DNA from: Marinilactibacillus sp042660675
GTDB lineage: Bacteria; Bacillota; Bacilli; Lactobacillales; Carnobacteriaceae_A
Direction: 5' to 3'
Assembly (NCBI RefSeq): GCF_042660675.1
Contig: NZ_JBHSUL010000012.1
Location: forward strand, 71,843 to 135,842
Length of the DNA: 64,000 nt
The position numbers and the translations under genes are program-made. Shown piece after piece: positions 8,870 through 16,413 of the stretch (its first letter is position 1; each line of letters opens with the position of its first letter). The notes under the pieces are model-generated. The model was given only the letters and a program-made list of their open reading frames with translations, did not search any database and was not told where the DNA came from.

Positions 8870-8922
8870 TATACAGTTAAACTATATAGTTACAGTGTAT
8901 ACAGTCATACTATATAAGTCAA
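8870..8922 (-). promoter_or_regulatory. padR promoter with two tandem operator-like dyads
   Basis: On the minus strand TTGACT (8917-8922) and TACACT (8894-8899) are 17 bases apart. Two 18-bp elements, TATACAGTCATACTATAT (8898-8915) and TATACAGTTAAACTATAT (8870-8887), are identical at 16 of 18 positions. Each is an imperfect dyad (TATACAGT N3 ACTATAT). One fills the promoter spacer and the other lies just downstream in the leader, 28 bases away. This arrangement suits autorepression. Confidence 0.65.
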
Positions 8923-8970
8923 TATTTTTTTATAAATCGTTAATAATATAGAAAATAGCAATAAAATCTC

Positions 8971-9013
8971 AAAAAAAGTACTCATCTCAATAGAAAGAGA
9001 TCAGTACTTTTTA
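8971..9013 (-). terminator. Terminator downstream of the Gfo/Idh/MocA gene
   Basis: Hairpin AAAAAGTACT-c-ATCTC / GAGAT-c-AGTACTTTTT with one internal C-C mismatch. It has T-runs when read in either direction. Confidence 0.8.
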
Positions 9014-9032
9014 GTATTAGTATACTTCTTTA

Positions 9033-10004
9033 TTAATCCTCCATTTCTTGTGGGTATACCAGTCCCATTTGATTGCGACATTCGTCTAGCAATCCCATGA
9101 CTTCAATGGTGCTTTTAGCAGAGATGTAACTTCCTTCTTTTTTTCCAGAACGAATTTCTTGGGCAACGTTTGAAAACTGTTTTCCATATAGCAAGTCTTC
9201 ACTCGCCTGAAATTTTTTCTCTCCCTCATCTGTTTCCAAAACGGCTTCTTTTGCCATATGAAATTGAGGAACTTCTATTGATCCTTTTGTTCCTTGTATA
9301 TTGAAAAAATGTCCGCCGTTTTCTTTCATTGAAACCTTCATATTCACTTCGAAATTCGGATAACGGAATACGATATCTTCTTTATAATCTACCTCGTGCA
9401 TTTCACCTTCACATTGAATCGATTCAGGTAATCCAAAAAGCTCGTAGCTATATCTGATATTGTATACGCCTAAATCCATTAATGCACCACCCAGCATCGA
9501 AGGTGTTGTTAGTCTTGGATTATCTGTGTATTTCAGTAATGCGACTTCAAATGCACTATCAGCTGAGACAACTTCCCCTATTGCTCCAGAATGGATCCAT
9601 TCTTTCACTTTTAGAGCAGTCTCGTTGTGCCAAGTCCACATCGCTTCTGATACGTAAACATCTTGTTCTTCAGCGTGATTGAAGACATCTTTAGCTTCTT
9701 GTTCATTGATCGTAAAAGGCTTCTCGCACAGAACGGCTTTCCCATTTTTAATGGCTAACTCTGTGTAGTGCCCATGCTGGTCTCCGTTCACATTGACGTA
9801 AACGCCTTCAACTTCTGGCGCATTAATCGCTTCTTCAGCTGTATCATATACTTTTCCGCCAAATTCTTCTACAAATGTATCTGCTTTCGATCTTGTTCTA
9901 TTCCATACAGAAACAATCTGATTGTCTTCTGTTTGAACAAGTTCTTTTGCTGTACCTTGAGCGATTCCGCCACAACCAATATAAGCCCATCCAAATTTCT
10001 TCAT
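9033..10004 (-). CDS. Gfo/Idh/MocA-family NAD(P)-dependent oxidoreductase
   Basis: 323 aa. The N-terminal Rossmann fold contains GCGGIAQ and the family's EKPF motif (LCEKPFTINEQEA) near residue 95. The C-terminal alpha/beta domain contains GGALMDLGVYNIRYSYELFG. Members oxidise or reduce sugars, inositols or related polyols; the substrate cannot be deduced. GGAGG precedes the ATG. It is monocistronic, with no neighbouring sugar transporter to hint at a pathway. Confidence 0.88.
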   Translation of the reverse strand: MKKFGWAYIGCGGIAQGTAKELVQTEDNQIVSVWNRTRSKADTFVEEFGGKVYDTAEEAINAPEVEGVYVNVNGDQHGHYTELAIKNGKAVLCEKPFTINEQEAKDVFNHAEEQDVYVSEAMWTWHNETALKVKEWIHSGAIGEVVSADSAFEVALLKYTDNPRLTTPSMLGGALMDLGVYNIRYSYELFGLPESIQCEGEMHEVDYKEDIVFRYPNFEVNMKVSMKENGGHFFNIQGTKGSIEVPQFHMAKEAVLETDEGEKKFQASEDLLYGKQFSNVAQEIRSGKKEGSYISAKSTIEVMGLLDECRNQMGLVYPQEMED

Positions 10005-10241
10005 CTAAGTATCCTCCGTTTTATCATCGTTGGTCAATTTATGTGATTGTTCATCATAAACCTGCTCTTATGAGTTTTGATGCAACCGCATATATTAGTC
10101 CATAGGTTATTTTAATACATCTCTATCATAACATAACGCTAGCGTCAAAAGTAAACGTATTCATTTCAGTTTTATTTGATGTCTACGTCGACTTTTCCTT
10201 GAAAAGTTTATTTGAGTAGATTCTTGTCTCTAAAAGTGAAA

Positions 10242-10280
10242 CAAAAAAAGCAGAAACACTTTTGAATTAGCGTTTCTGCT
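10242..10280 (-). terminator. Terminator of the tRNA-Arg gene
   Basis: 9-bp stem AGCAGAAAC / GTTTCTGCT (10249-10257 with 10272-10280), followed on the minus strand by seven T. It begins nine bases beyond the tRNA 3' end. Confidence 0.85.
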
Positions 10281-10288
10281 CTATATAA

Positions 10289-10360
10289 CCTCACCAGAGG
10301 GAATCGAACCCCCAGCTTGAGAACCGGAATCTCAGGTGTTATCCATTACACCATGGTGAG
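10289..10360 (-). tRNA. tRNA-Arg (anticodon CCG)
   Basis: Read on the minus strand, the acceptor stem CTCACCA / TGGTGAG is perfect. The D arm is GTGT/ACAC, the anticodon stem TGAGA/TCTCA encloses loop TTCCGGT with anticodon CCG, and the T arm is GGGGG-TTCGATT-CCCTC. The discriminator is G and CCA is not encoded. It decodes CGG. It lies between whiA and the Gfo/Idh gene with its own terminator. Confidence 0.95.
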
Positions 10361-10449
10361 TGATGACTCAATTAACTAGTTTACTTTAAAATTACCTTTA
10401 AAACAAGGTGGAATCCCGAGAAATTCTTTTCAGGATCCCTCTTTTTCAA

Positions 10450-11385
10450 TTAGGCTGAATACTCTTTTAGTTCTTCTGCCATTTTGTTTAATTTTCTAAG
10501 ACGATGATTGACCCCAGATTTGGATACGCCACCGTTAGGTACTAGCTCTCCGAGCTCTTTCAGACTAACATCTGGATACTCTACTCTAAGCAAAGCAATT
10601 TCTTGAAGTTTATCTGGAATAGAATCCAGTCCAACCATTTTGTCGATCAGCTTGATATTCTCAATCTGCTTTCCTGCTGCATCAATCGTCTTGTTCATAT
10701 TTGCATTCTCACAGTTTACAAGACGATTAACAGAATTTCTCATGTCTCTGACAATTCGTACATCTTCAAATTTGAACATACTTCCTGTCGCGCCAATGAG
10801 AGAAAGGAAATTCGCGATTTTTTCTGACTCTTTCAAGTAAACGATATGGCCATTTCTTCTTTCATGTGTACGACCATTTAATTCAAATTCTTTCATCATA
10901 TTACAAATATCTTCGTTATGTTCTTCATAGCTAGAGTGGATTTCTAGATGATATCGACTGGTTCCTGGACTATTCACAGATCCTCCTGCTAAAAAGGCAC
11001 CTCTCAAATAAGATTTCGCTTTTTGTCTATTTTTCATGATTTCTTCAGGAACATGACCATGATAGAGCATCCCATCCATAATACCTAGTTCAGATAAAAT
11101 TAATTTACTTCCACTTTTCAATCGAACAATATAGACATTATTCTTCTTTAACTTCATTTTTTTACGAACCAACAATTCGGATTCAACATCAAAGTTATCT
11201 TTGATCAATGAATAGATGCGTCTAGCAATCGCTGCATTCTCTGTCTGCACGTTCAATAAGAATTCTTGATTCACTATACTTAATGTTCCGTTCATTCGAA
11301 TCAATGCGGCAAGTTCTGCCTTAGCATGCTCCGGATGAACTTCCAGCATTGTCAGTTCCTTTTTTACTTCTGCTGCAAATGACAC
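10450..11385 (-). CDS. whiA: WhiA, sporulation/cell-division regulator homologue
   Basis: 311 aa from the GTG at 11385. An in-frame ATG exists at 11418, but GAGGAAG sits seven bases before the GTG and the conserved family N-terminus (SFAAEVKKELT) starts there. The N-terminal LAGLIDADG-like domain includes YLRGAFLAGGSVNSPGTSRYHLE. The C-terminal helix-turn-helix includes ALLRVEYPDVSLKELGELV and GGVSKSGVNHRLRKL. In Bacillota WhiA affects division and chromosome segregation. It is the last gene of the rapZ-yvcK-whiA operon. Confidence 0.94.
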   Translation of the reverse strand: MSFAAEVKKELTMLEVHPEHAKAELAALIRMNGTLSIVNQEFLLNVQTENAAIARRIYSLIKDNFDVESELLVRKKMKLKKNNVYIVRLKSGSKLILSELGIMDGMLYHGHVPEEIMKNRQKAKSYLRGAFLAGGSVNSPGTSRYHLEIHSSYEEHNEDICNMMKEFELNGRTHERRNGHIVYLKESEKIANFLSLIGATGSMFKFEDVRIVRDMRNSVNRLVNCENANMNKTIDAAGKQIENIKLIDKMVGLDSIPDKLQEIALLRVEYPDVSLKELGELVPNGGVSKSGVNHRLRKLNKMAEELKEYSA

Positions 11386-11424
11386 GTTCTCTCTTCCTCT
11401 CTTGCCAACTTCCATCAAATTTGT

Positions 11425-12438
11425 TTAAAAGTTCAGAAAAGCTCTTTGAGAATTAAAAGCTGTTCTAAAGATTTCTTCTGCGACTTTTTCACCATTATGA
11501 TAAACGCCTTTGTTTCTATACTCCAAAAAATCATCCGAAATAATAATCGGAACTTCCTTTTGCATGCTCTTGAAATCATGCTCCACTTGAAGTAAATTTT
11601 CTGTGGATTGAATGTCTTCAACATATTCGTCGGGCACTTTGCCAATATTTGCTAAAGCAATATCTACAAATTTTTTCCCCAAATGTTTATGCAATACTTG
11701 AATGTGTTCTGCATCAGAAAGATTTTCCGTTTCTCCAAGTTGGGTCATAATATTACAAATATAAACCACTTTGGCTTCTGTATTCATAACCGCTTCTCCA
11801 AGATCTGGAATCATCAAATTAGGTAGGATACTCGTAAACAAACTTCCAGGTCCTAAAACGACCATATCCGCATCCATAATTGCAGAGACTACTTTACGGC
11901 TTGCCATAATTGGATGTGCTTCTCCTACACAAGAAAGCGCCACGTAATCAATCATTTTACCTTCTTTAGCAATTTTTGATTCTCCTTTTTCAGTAGAACC
12001 ATCCACATATCTTGCATTCAGAATTAATGGTTCTTCTGCCGCTGGATATACATGCCCTTTTACCTGCATCATTTTAGCAAGCAACTGAATGGCTTCATAA
12101 ATATTGCCTTTCATGTCTGCTGTTGCAGAAATAATTAAATTTCCAATTGAATGACCTGCGAGTGTTTCATCATCTGTTTTAAAGCGGTATTGGAATATTT
12201 CTTTAAACGTTTCTGGGATTTCAGACAAAGCGATCAGGACGTTTCTTAAATCGCCTGGTGGAACAGCATTAATGCTCTCACGCAATGCTCCACTACTTCC
12301 TCCATCATCCGCTACAGTCACAACAGCTGTAACATCAGCCTCTTTTTCTTTTAAACTTTTTAAAACGACTGGCAGTCCTGTTCCCCCACCAATCACAACG
12401 ATTTTTGGTCGTCTTTTTTTCTGTTTTGAATTCATCAT
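11425..12438 (-). CDS. yvcK: YvcK/GlmR, gluconeogenesis and cell-wall precursor regulator
   Basis: 337 aa. The glycine-rich nucleotide-binding start (KIVVIGGGTGLPVVLKSLK) and DDGGSSGALRE, PPGDLRNVLIALS and GHSIGNL motifs identify the YvcK/CofD-like family. In B. subtilis the protein binds UDP-GlcNAc and helps direct carbon to the wall under gluconeogenic growth. Its ATG overlaps the rapZ stop by 4 bp, and whiA follows closely. An N-terminal run of Lys/Arg (KQKKRRPK) precedes the fold. Confidence 0.95.
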   Translation of the reverse strand: MMNSKQKKRRPKIVVIGGGTGLPVVLKSLKEKEADVTAVVTVADDGGSSGALRESINAVPPGDLRNVLIALSEIPETFKEIFQYRFKTDDETLAGHSIGNLIISATADMKGNIYEAIQLLAKMMQVKGHVYPAAEEPLILNARYVDGSTEKGESKIAKEGKMIDYVALSCVGEAHPIMASRKVVSAIMDADMVVLGPGSLFTSILPNLMIPDLGEAVMNTEAKVVYICNIMTQLGETENLSDAEHIQVLHKHLGKKFVDIALANIGKVPDEYVEDIQSTENLLQVEHDFKSMQKEVPIIISDDFLEYRNKGVYHNGEKVAEEIFRTAFNSQRAFLNF

Positions 12439-13322
12439 GATCGAACGGTAGACTCCTTTGTCTTATCTTTATCCCGGTGAGTGATGTTGACCAGATACCC
12501 ATCAGCCTGGATTTTATGTCCGAGCCTTTCAGCAAGTGCAACTGAACGGTGTTTCCCACCTGTACAACCTATTGCGATCGTGACACTACTCTTTCCTTCT
12601 CTTTTATAACCAGGAAGCGCATAGTCTAGTAATTCAGCAAACTTCTTGTAGAAAGGTTCTGTTTCAGGTTGTTGCATCACATAGTCATAGACTTTTTTAT
12701 CTAATCCTGTTTGTGGTCGTAGTTCTTCGATATAGTGCGGGTTCGGTAGAAAACGGACGTCCATCACTACATCCGCATCAATTGGAAGTCCGTATTTAAA
12801 ACCGAACGAAACCATTTCAACTCTAAACATTTCTTTTTCTTTTGTTTTAAAATTACTAATTAATTCTTCTCTTAGTTGTCGCGGCGTTAAATCTGATGTA
12901 TCAATGACAACTTGCGCCCGTGTTTTAATATCTTCAAGTAATTGACGTTCTTTTCTAATTCCATCAATCGTTCGTCCACTTGTTGCTAAAGGATGTGATC
13001 GACGCGTTTCTTTGTATCGAGAAACCAGTTCTTTCTCTGTCGCTTCCAAGTATAGAATTCGAGTCGTAATATGCGGACTATTTTCTACTTTGAAGATCAT
13101 TTCTTTCATTTGATCAAAAAAGTCTCTCATTCTCAGATCCATAACTAGAGCGATTTTTGAAAATTGCCCAGACTCTCTGACAAGATCCCAGAATGTTGGA
13201 AGTAAATTCGGCGGCATATTATCTACACAGTAATAGCCCATATCTTCAAAACTTTGCATTGCTACCGTCTTACCTGCGCCACTCATCCCCGTAATGACTA
13301 CGAGTTCGATATTTTCTGCCAC
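12435..13322 (-). CDS. rapZ: RapZ/YvcJ RNase-adapter-type nucleotide-binding protein
   Basis: 295 aa. The P-loop is GMSGAGKTVAMQSFEDMG (from about residue 11), followed by GYYCVDNMPPNLLP. The C-terminal domain has the conserved IGCTGGKHRSVALAERL. The E. coli homologue is an adapter for small-RNA cleavage controlling glmS. In Bacillota YvcJ binds and hydrolyses GTP and affects competence. It is the first gene of the rapZ-yvcK-whiA operon. Confidence 0.95.
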   Translation of the reverse strand: MAENIELVVITGMSGAGKTVAMQSFEDMGYYCVDNMPPNLLPTFWDLVRESGQFSKIALVMDLRMRDFFDQMKEMIFKVENSPHITTRILYLEATEKELVSRYKETRRSHPLATSGRTIDGIRKERQLLEDIKTRAQVVIDTSDLTPRQLREELISNFKTKEKEMFRVEMVSFGFKYGLPIDADVVMDVRFLPNPHYIEELRPQTGLDKKVYDYVMQQPETEPFYKKFAELLDYALPGYKREGKSSVTIAIGCTGGKHRSVALAERLGHKIQADGYLVNITHRDKDKTKESTVRS

Positions 13323-13445
13323 TTGCCAGCACTCCCTTTTGTTTGTTCCTTTTTATCAACAAATTAAAATGACTCATTCCATTTATTATAACATTCCGGG
13401 TGTGTCATGTATACAGTCTAGCAAAATTATTCTAAAAAGGGTAAA

Positions 13446-13489
13446 AAAGAAGCCGATAGCATACTAAAATATATGCCATCTGCTTCTTT
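13446..13489 (-). terminator. Terminator after fghA
   Basis: Long imperfect hairpin AAAGAAGC-c-GAT-a-GCATA / TATGC-c-ATC-t-GCTTCTTT just past the fghA stop, followed on the minus strand by a T-run. Confidence 0.8.
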
Positions 13490-13502
13490 AGATACTGAAT
13501 AG

Positions 13503-14336
13503 TTATCTATTCAATTCATTTATATGAAATTGGATATGCTTTTTGATAAATGTCGCAATCGTAAAATAACTGTGATCATGCCCGGGCTCCGCTTGATACT
13601 GAACAGTTTTACCTTCCGCAGCTTTCAAAAAAATGTCTTCTTTTAACTGTTCTTCGTAAAACTGATCATTCGTCCCTTGAGTGACAAAAACAGGAGGTGC
13701 TTGCTCAACTTGTTTAATTAGATAAGTTGCATCCCATTCTTTCCAAGACGCTTTATCTGTCCCGAGATACGCTGAGAAGGCTTCTTTGCCCCAAGGCACC
13801 TCACTGGGTGTCAAAATCGGTGCAAAGGCCGATATCGCTTTAAACCGCTGTGGTTCTTTTAACCCTAGTACCAACGCACCATGACCGCCCATCGAGTGTC
13901 CCATGATACTTTCTTTTCCAGAAAAATCAGGAATTAACTGATGTACGATTTCTGGCAATTCTTCTGTAAGATAAGAATACATCTGATAATGTTTTGCCCA
14001 TGGTTCTTGTGTCGCATTAAGATAAAACCCAGCACCTTTACCTAAATCGTACCGATCTTCATCTGGAACGTCTTCCCCTCTTGGAGAAGTATCTGGAATA
14101 ACGACTGCCACTTCTTGATCAGATGCAGCCTTTTGGAAGCCGCTTTTCTGGCTGAAGTTGTCATCTGTACAGGTTAGTCCAGATAACCACCAGATCAATG
14201 AGGTAGGCTGTTTTTCAGAAGCTTCAGGCAAATACAAGCTGAATACCATATCACAGTCTAGAACTGTAGAATAATGGCTGTATTTGCGTTGTTCACCTTT
14301 AAAGACTTTATGTGTTTCAAGCAGTTCGATAGTCAT
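13503..14336 (-). CDS. fghA: S-formylglutathione hydrolase (esterase D family)
   Basis: 277 aa alpha/beta hydrolase. The nucleophile elbow GHSMGGHGA puts Ser at 148. The acid lies in GTNDQFYEEQ and the base His in PGHDHSYF. Family markers WWLSGLTCTDDNF and AFAPILTPSEVPWG are present. It hydrolyses S-formyl-thiol adducts to formate and thiol, the step after the class III dehydrogenase encoded immediately upstream (only four bases separate them). Whether the cell uses glutathione or another thiol is not shown by the sequence. Confidence 0.93.
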   Translation of the reverse strand: MTIELLETHKVFKGEQRKYSHYSTVLDCDMVFSLYLPEASEKQPTSLIWWLSGLTCTDDNFSQKSGFQKAASDQEVAVVIPDTSPRGEDVPDEDRYDLGKGAGFYLNATQEPWAKHYQMYSYLTEELPEIVHQLIPDFSGKESIMGHSMGGHGALVLGLKEPQRFKAISAFAPILTPSEVPWGKEAFSAYLGTDKASWKEWDATYLIKQVEQAPPVFVTQGTNDQFYEEQLKEDIFLKAAEGKTVQYQAEPGHDHSYFTIATFIKKHIQFHINELNR

Positions 14337-14340
14337 TCAA

Positions 14341-15456
14341 TCACTCTCCATATGTCAGAATTGTACGGATAGATTCTCCTTTGTGCAGTAACTCAAAAGC
14401 TTCATTGATTTCACTGAATTTTAGGTGGTGGGTAATAAATGAATCCAGATCAATGTCTCCATTCATATAATCATCAACCATACCTGGTAATTCAGAACGT
14501 CCTTTAACACCACCAAAGGCAGAACCTTTCCAGACTCTTCCAGTTACAAGTTGGAATGGTCTAGTATGAATTTCTTGACCAGCACCGGCAACTCCAATAA
14601 TGATGCTTTCACCCCAGCCTTTGTGGCAAGCTTCTAGTGCAGATTTCATCACTTCTACATTACCGATACATTCAAAGCTGTAATCCACACCACCGTCCGT
14701 CATTTCAACAATCACTTCTTGAATTGGTCTATCATAATCTGATGGATTGATGAAATCTGTTGCACCCATTTCTTGTGCCAGCGGCCATTTATCCGGATTC
14801 ATATCGATTGCAATGATGCGCTTGGCATTGGCTTTTTTAAGTCCCTGAATAACGGCAAGACCGATAGCTCCCAAACCAAATACAGCTGTTACGGCATCTT
14901 CTTCTACTTGTGCAGTTTTTTCTACAGCACCAATGCCCGTTGTGACCCCACAACCGAATAAACAAACCTTGTCTAATGGTGCTTGCTCGTCAACTTTCAC
15001 TAAATTAATTTCATTAACGACTGTGTATTCACTAAAGGTACTCGTTCCCATATAATGATAAACAGGTTCTCCATTATATGAAAAACGCGTTGTACCATCC
15101 GGCATCAAACCTTTTCCTTGAGTTTCACGTACGGCTCCACACAAATTTGTTTTACCTGAAAGACAGAATTTACATTCGCCACATTCAGGTGTGTAAAGTG
15201 GAATAACGTGGTCCCCTGGTTTTACAGAAGTGACATTTTCTCCTACAGAAACAACTTCTCCGGCACCCTCATGTCCAAGTACTGAAGGGAAAATCCCTTC
15301 TGGATCTTGTCCAGACAGTGTGAAAGCATCTGTATGGCAAACGGATGTGTAAAGAATTTTGACCATAACCTCATTTGCTTTTGGTTCTTCAACATCTAAT
15401 TCTACAATTTTAAGTGGTTCTCCTGGACCGAACGCTACGGCTGCTTTGCTTTTCAT
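14341..15456 (-). CDS. adhC: Class III alcohol dehydrogenase (S-hydroxymethyl-thiol / formaldehyde dehydrogenase)
   Basis: 371 aa from the ATG at 15456, preceded by AGAGGG at 8 bases. A longer open frame upstream lacks family similarity. Catalytic zinc ligands are Cys40, His62 and the Cys of LFGCGVTTG. Structural zinc ligands are Cys92, 95, 98 and 106 (CGECKFCLSGKTNLC). The NAD fold contains FGLGAIGLAVIQG. It oxidises the spontaneous formaldehyde-thiol adduct to the S-formyl ester, which FghA then cleaves. Operon with fghA; an HxlR regulator is divergent. Confidence 0.94.
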   Translation of the reverse strand: MKSKAAVAFGPGEPLKIVELDVEEPKANEVMVKILYTSVCHTDAFTLSGQDPEGIFPSVLGHEGAGEVVSVGENVTSVKPGDHVIPLYTPECGECKFCLSGKTNLCGAVRETQGKGLMPDGTTRFSYNGEPVYHYMGTSTFSEYTVVNEINLVKVDEQAPLDKVCLFGCGVTTGIGAVEKTAQVEEDAVTAVFGLGAIGLAVIQGLKKANAKRIIAIDMNPDKWPLAQEMGATDFINPSDYDRPIQEVIVEMTDGGVDYSFECIGNVEVMKSALEACHKGWGESIIIGVAGAGQEIHTRPFQLVTGRVWKGSAFGGVKGRSELPGMVDDYMNGDIDLDSFITHHLKFSEINEAFELLHKGESIRTILTYGE

Positions 15457-15505
15457 AGTGAATACCCTCTTTCTCTCTATTTCTTTTATATCGTTCTGTC
15501 TAATT

Positions 15506-15525
15506 GTATTGTATAATACAGTCAA
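15506..15525. promoter_or_regulatory. Candidate HxlR operator at the adhC/hxlR divergent promoter
   Basis: The dyad GTATT-N4-AATAC (15506-15519) abuts TTGACT (15520-15525), a good -35 for adhC on the minus strand. The matching -10 (TAGACA, 15497-15502, spacer 17) is poor, so the dyad would lie inside the promoter spacer. HxlR-type regulators usually bind such short dyads in divergent regions. Confidence 0.45.
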
Positions 15526-15584
15526 TGTGAATACTGACATTTTTGTCACTACAAAAATGTCTTGAGTAGAAAGGATGCAATCAC

Positions 15585-15953
15585 ATGATAGAATTTAAAA
15601 ATAAATCATTTCACACTAGTAAAGACCTCGCTTTGTCGGTTGTAGGCGGTAGATGGAAAATTAGTCTGATCTGGGCACTTTTGAACCATCCTTCCTTACG
15701 GTTAAGTGAACTCCAGAAAACATTTCCTGACATCAACCAGCGAATGCTGATCCGCCAATTACGGGAACTAGAAGAAGACCAAATTATTTACCGGACCATC
15801 TACCCTGTAGTTCCACCAAAAGTCGATTATACACTGACTGATATCGGACGTTCTCTAGAACCCGTAGTATCCGCCATCTGCTCTTGGGGAGAGGATTATG
15901 CTGATTTCCTTGAAGCAAATTTTCCTACAACTGAAAAACCAGACAGACCCTAA
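15585..15953 (+). CDS. HxlR-family transcriptional regulator
   Basis: 122 aa. The winged helix is typical of HxlR (DUF24): LSVVGGRWKISLIWALL, LRLSELQKTFPDINQRMLIRQLRELEEDQII and the wing VPPKVDYTLTDIGRSLEPV. HxlR in B. subtilis activates formaldehyde assimilation, and relatives YodB and HypR sense electrophiles through an N-terminal Cys. Here the only Cys is near residue 108 (AICSWGE). Divergence from adhC-fghA suggests it controls formaldehyde detoxification. Confidence 0.9.
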   Translation: MIEFKNKSFHTSKDLALSVVGGRWKISLIWALLNHPSLRLSELQKTFPDINQRMLIRQLRELEEDQIIYRTIYPVVPPKVDYTLTDIGRSLEPVVSAICSWGEDYADFLEANFPTTEKPDRP

Positions 15954-15979
15954 ATCAGCGGTTTCTGCCTGGTTTTTTT
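15934..15979 (+). terminator. Terminator of the HxlR gene
   Basis: Hairpin AAAACCAG-a-CAGA / TCTG-c-CTGGTTTT with a T7 tail. It overlaps the end of the coding region. Confidence 0.85.
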
Positions 15980-16018
15980 CATACTCTTTACCTTTATTAA
16001 GATAAAGAGTTCAAATGA

Positions 16019-16213
16019 TTATTTACCATCATAGGTACTTCTACCCATTGCTTGATACATACTACACTTTTGAGTTTTACCTGATGCAAGCAATCCAATA
16101 CCAATGACTCCTAATACTTTCCCAATACCTTTTGTGAAAATCAAGTTAGGGACTAGCGCTGCTCCAAATACGATGCGGGCAATACTTTCCATTTCTCCAA
16201 CATTCTTGTCCAT
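16019..16213 (-). CDS. DUF2892 (YgaP-like) small membrane protein
   Basis: 64 aa from the ATG at 16213, preceded by AGGAAG. An upstream ATG at 16231 would overlap that site. The sequence shows the family pattern: MDKNVGEMESIARIVFG, a hydrophobic glycine-rich stretch (about 12-46), then the Cys-containing tail CSMYQAMGRST. In other bacteria this domain follows a rhodanese domain as a membrane anchor. Here it stands alone. Function unknown. Confidence 0.82.
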   Translation of the reverse strand: MDKNVGEMESIARIVFGAALVPNLIFTKGIGKVLGVIGIGLLASGKTQKCSMYQAMGRSTYDGK

Positions 16214-16354
16214 AAGCTCACTTCCTTTCATTCTTATAAGGCTATAGGTTAATTATAAAAGACTTGTGGTTATTCCAAAAGAAATACCCCTTAAGTCGTT
16301 CCCCTTTATTTAAATTTAATCCCTTGTAAATTAAATAAACTGACTTTATTCGAC

Positions 16355-16398
16355 CAAAAAAACCTAGCGTACCCTGAGATTTAACAGAGTACGCTAGG
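16355..16398 (-). terminator. Terminator of pgcA
   Basis: Perfect 10-bp stem CCTAGCGTAC / GTACGCTAGG (16363-16372 with 16389-16398), followed on the minus strand by a T-run. Confidence 0.92.
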
Positions 16399-16413
16399 GC
16401 TTATGTTGTAAGT

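Noticed and set aside
10385..10440. Imperfect hairpin between whiA and the tRNA as a terminator
   Set aside because: Stem has wobble and mismatch pairs and no U-tract on the whiA strand; transcription might continue into the tRNA.
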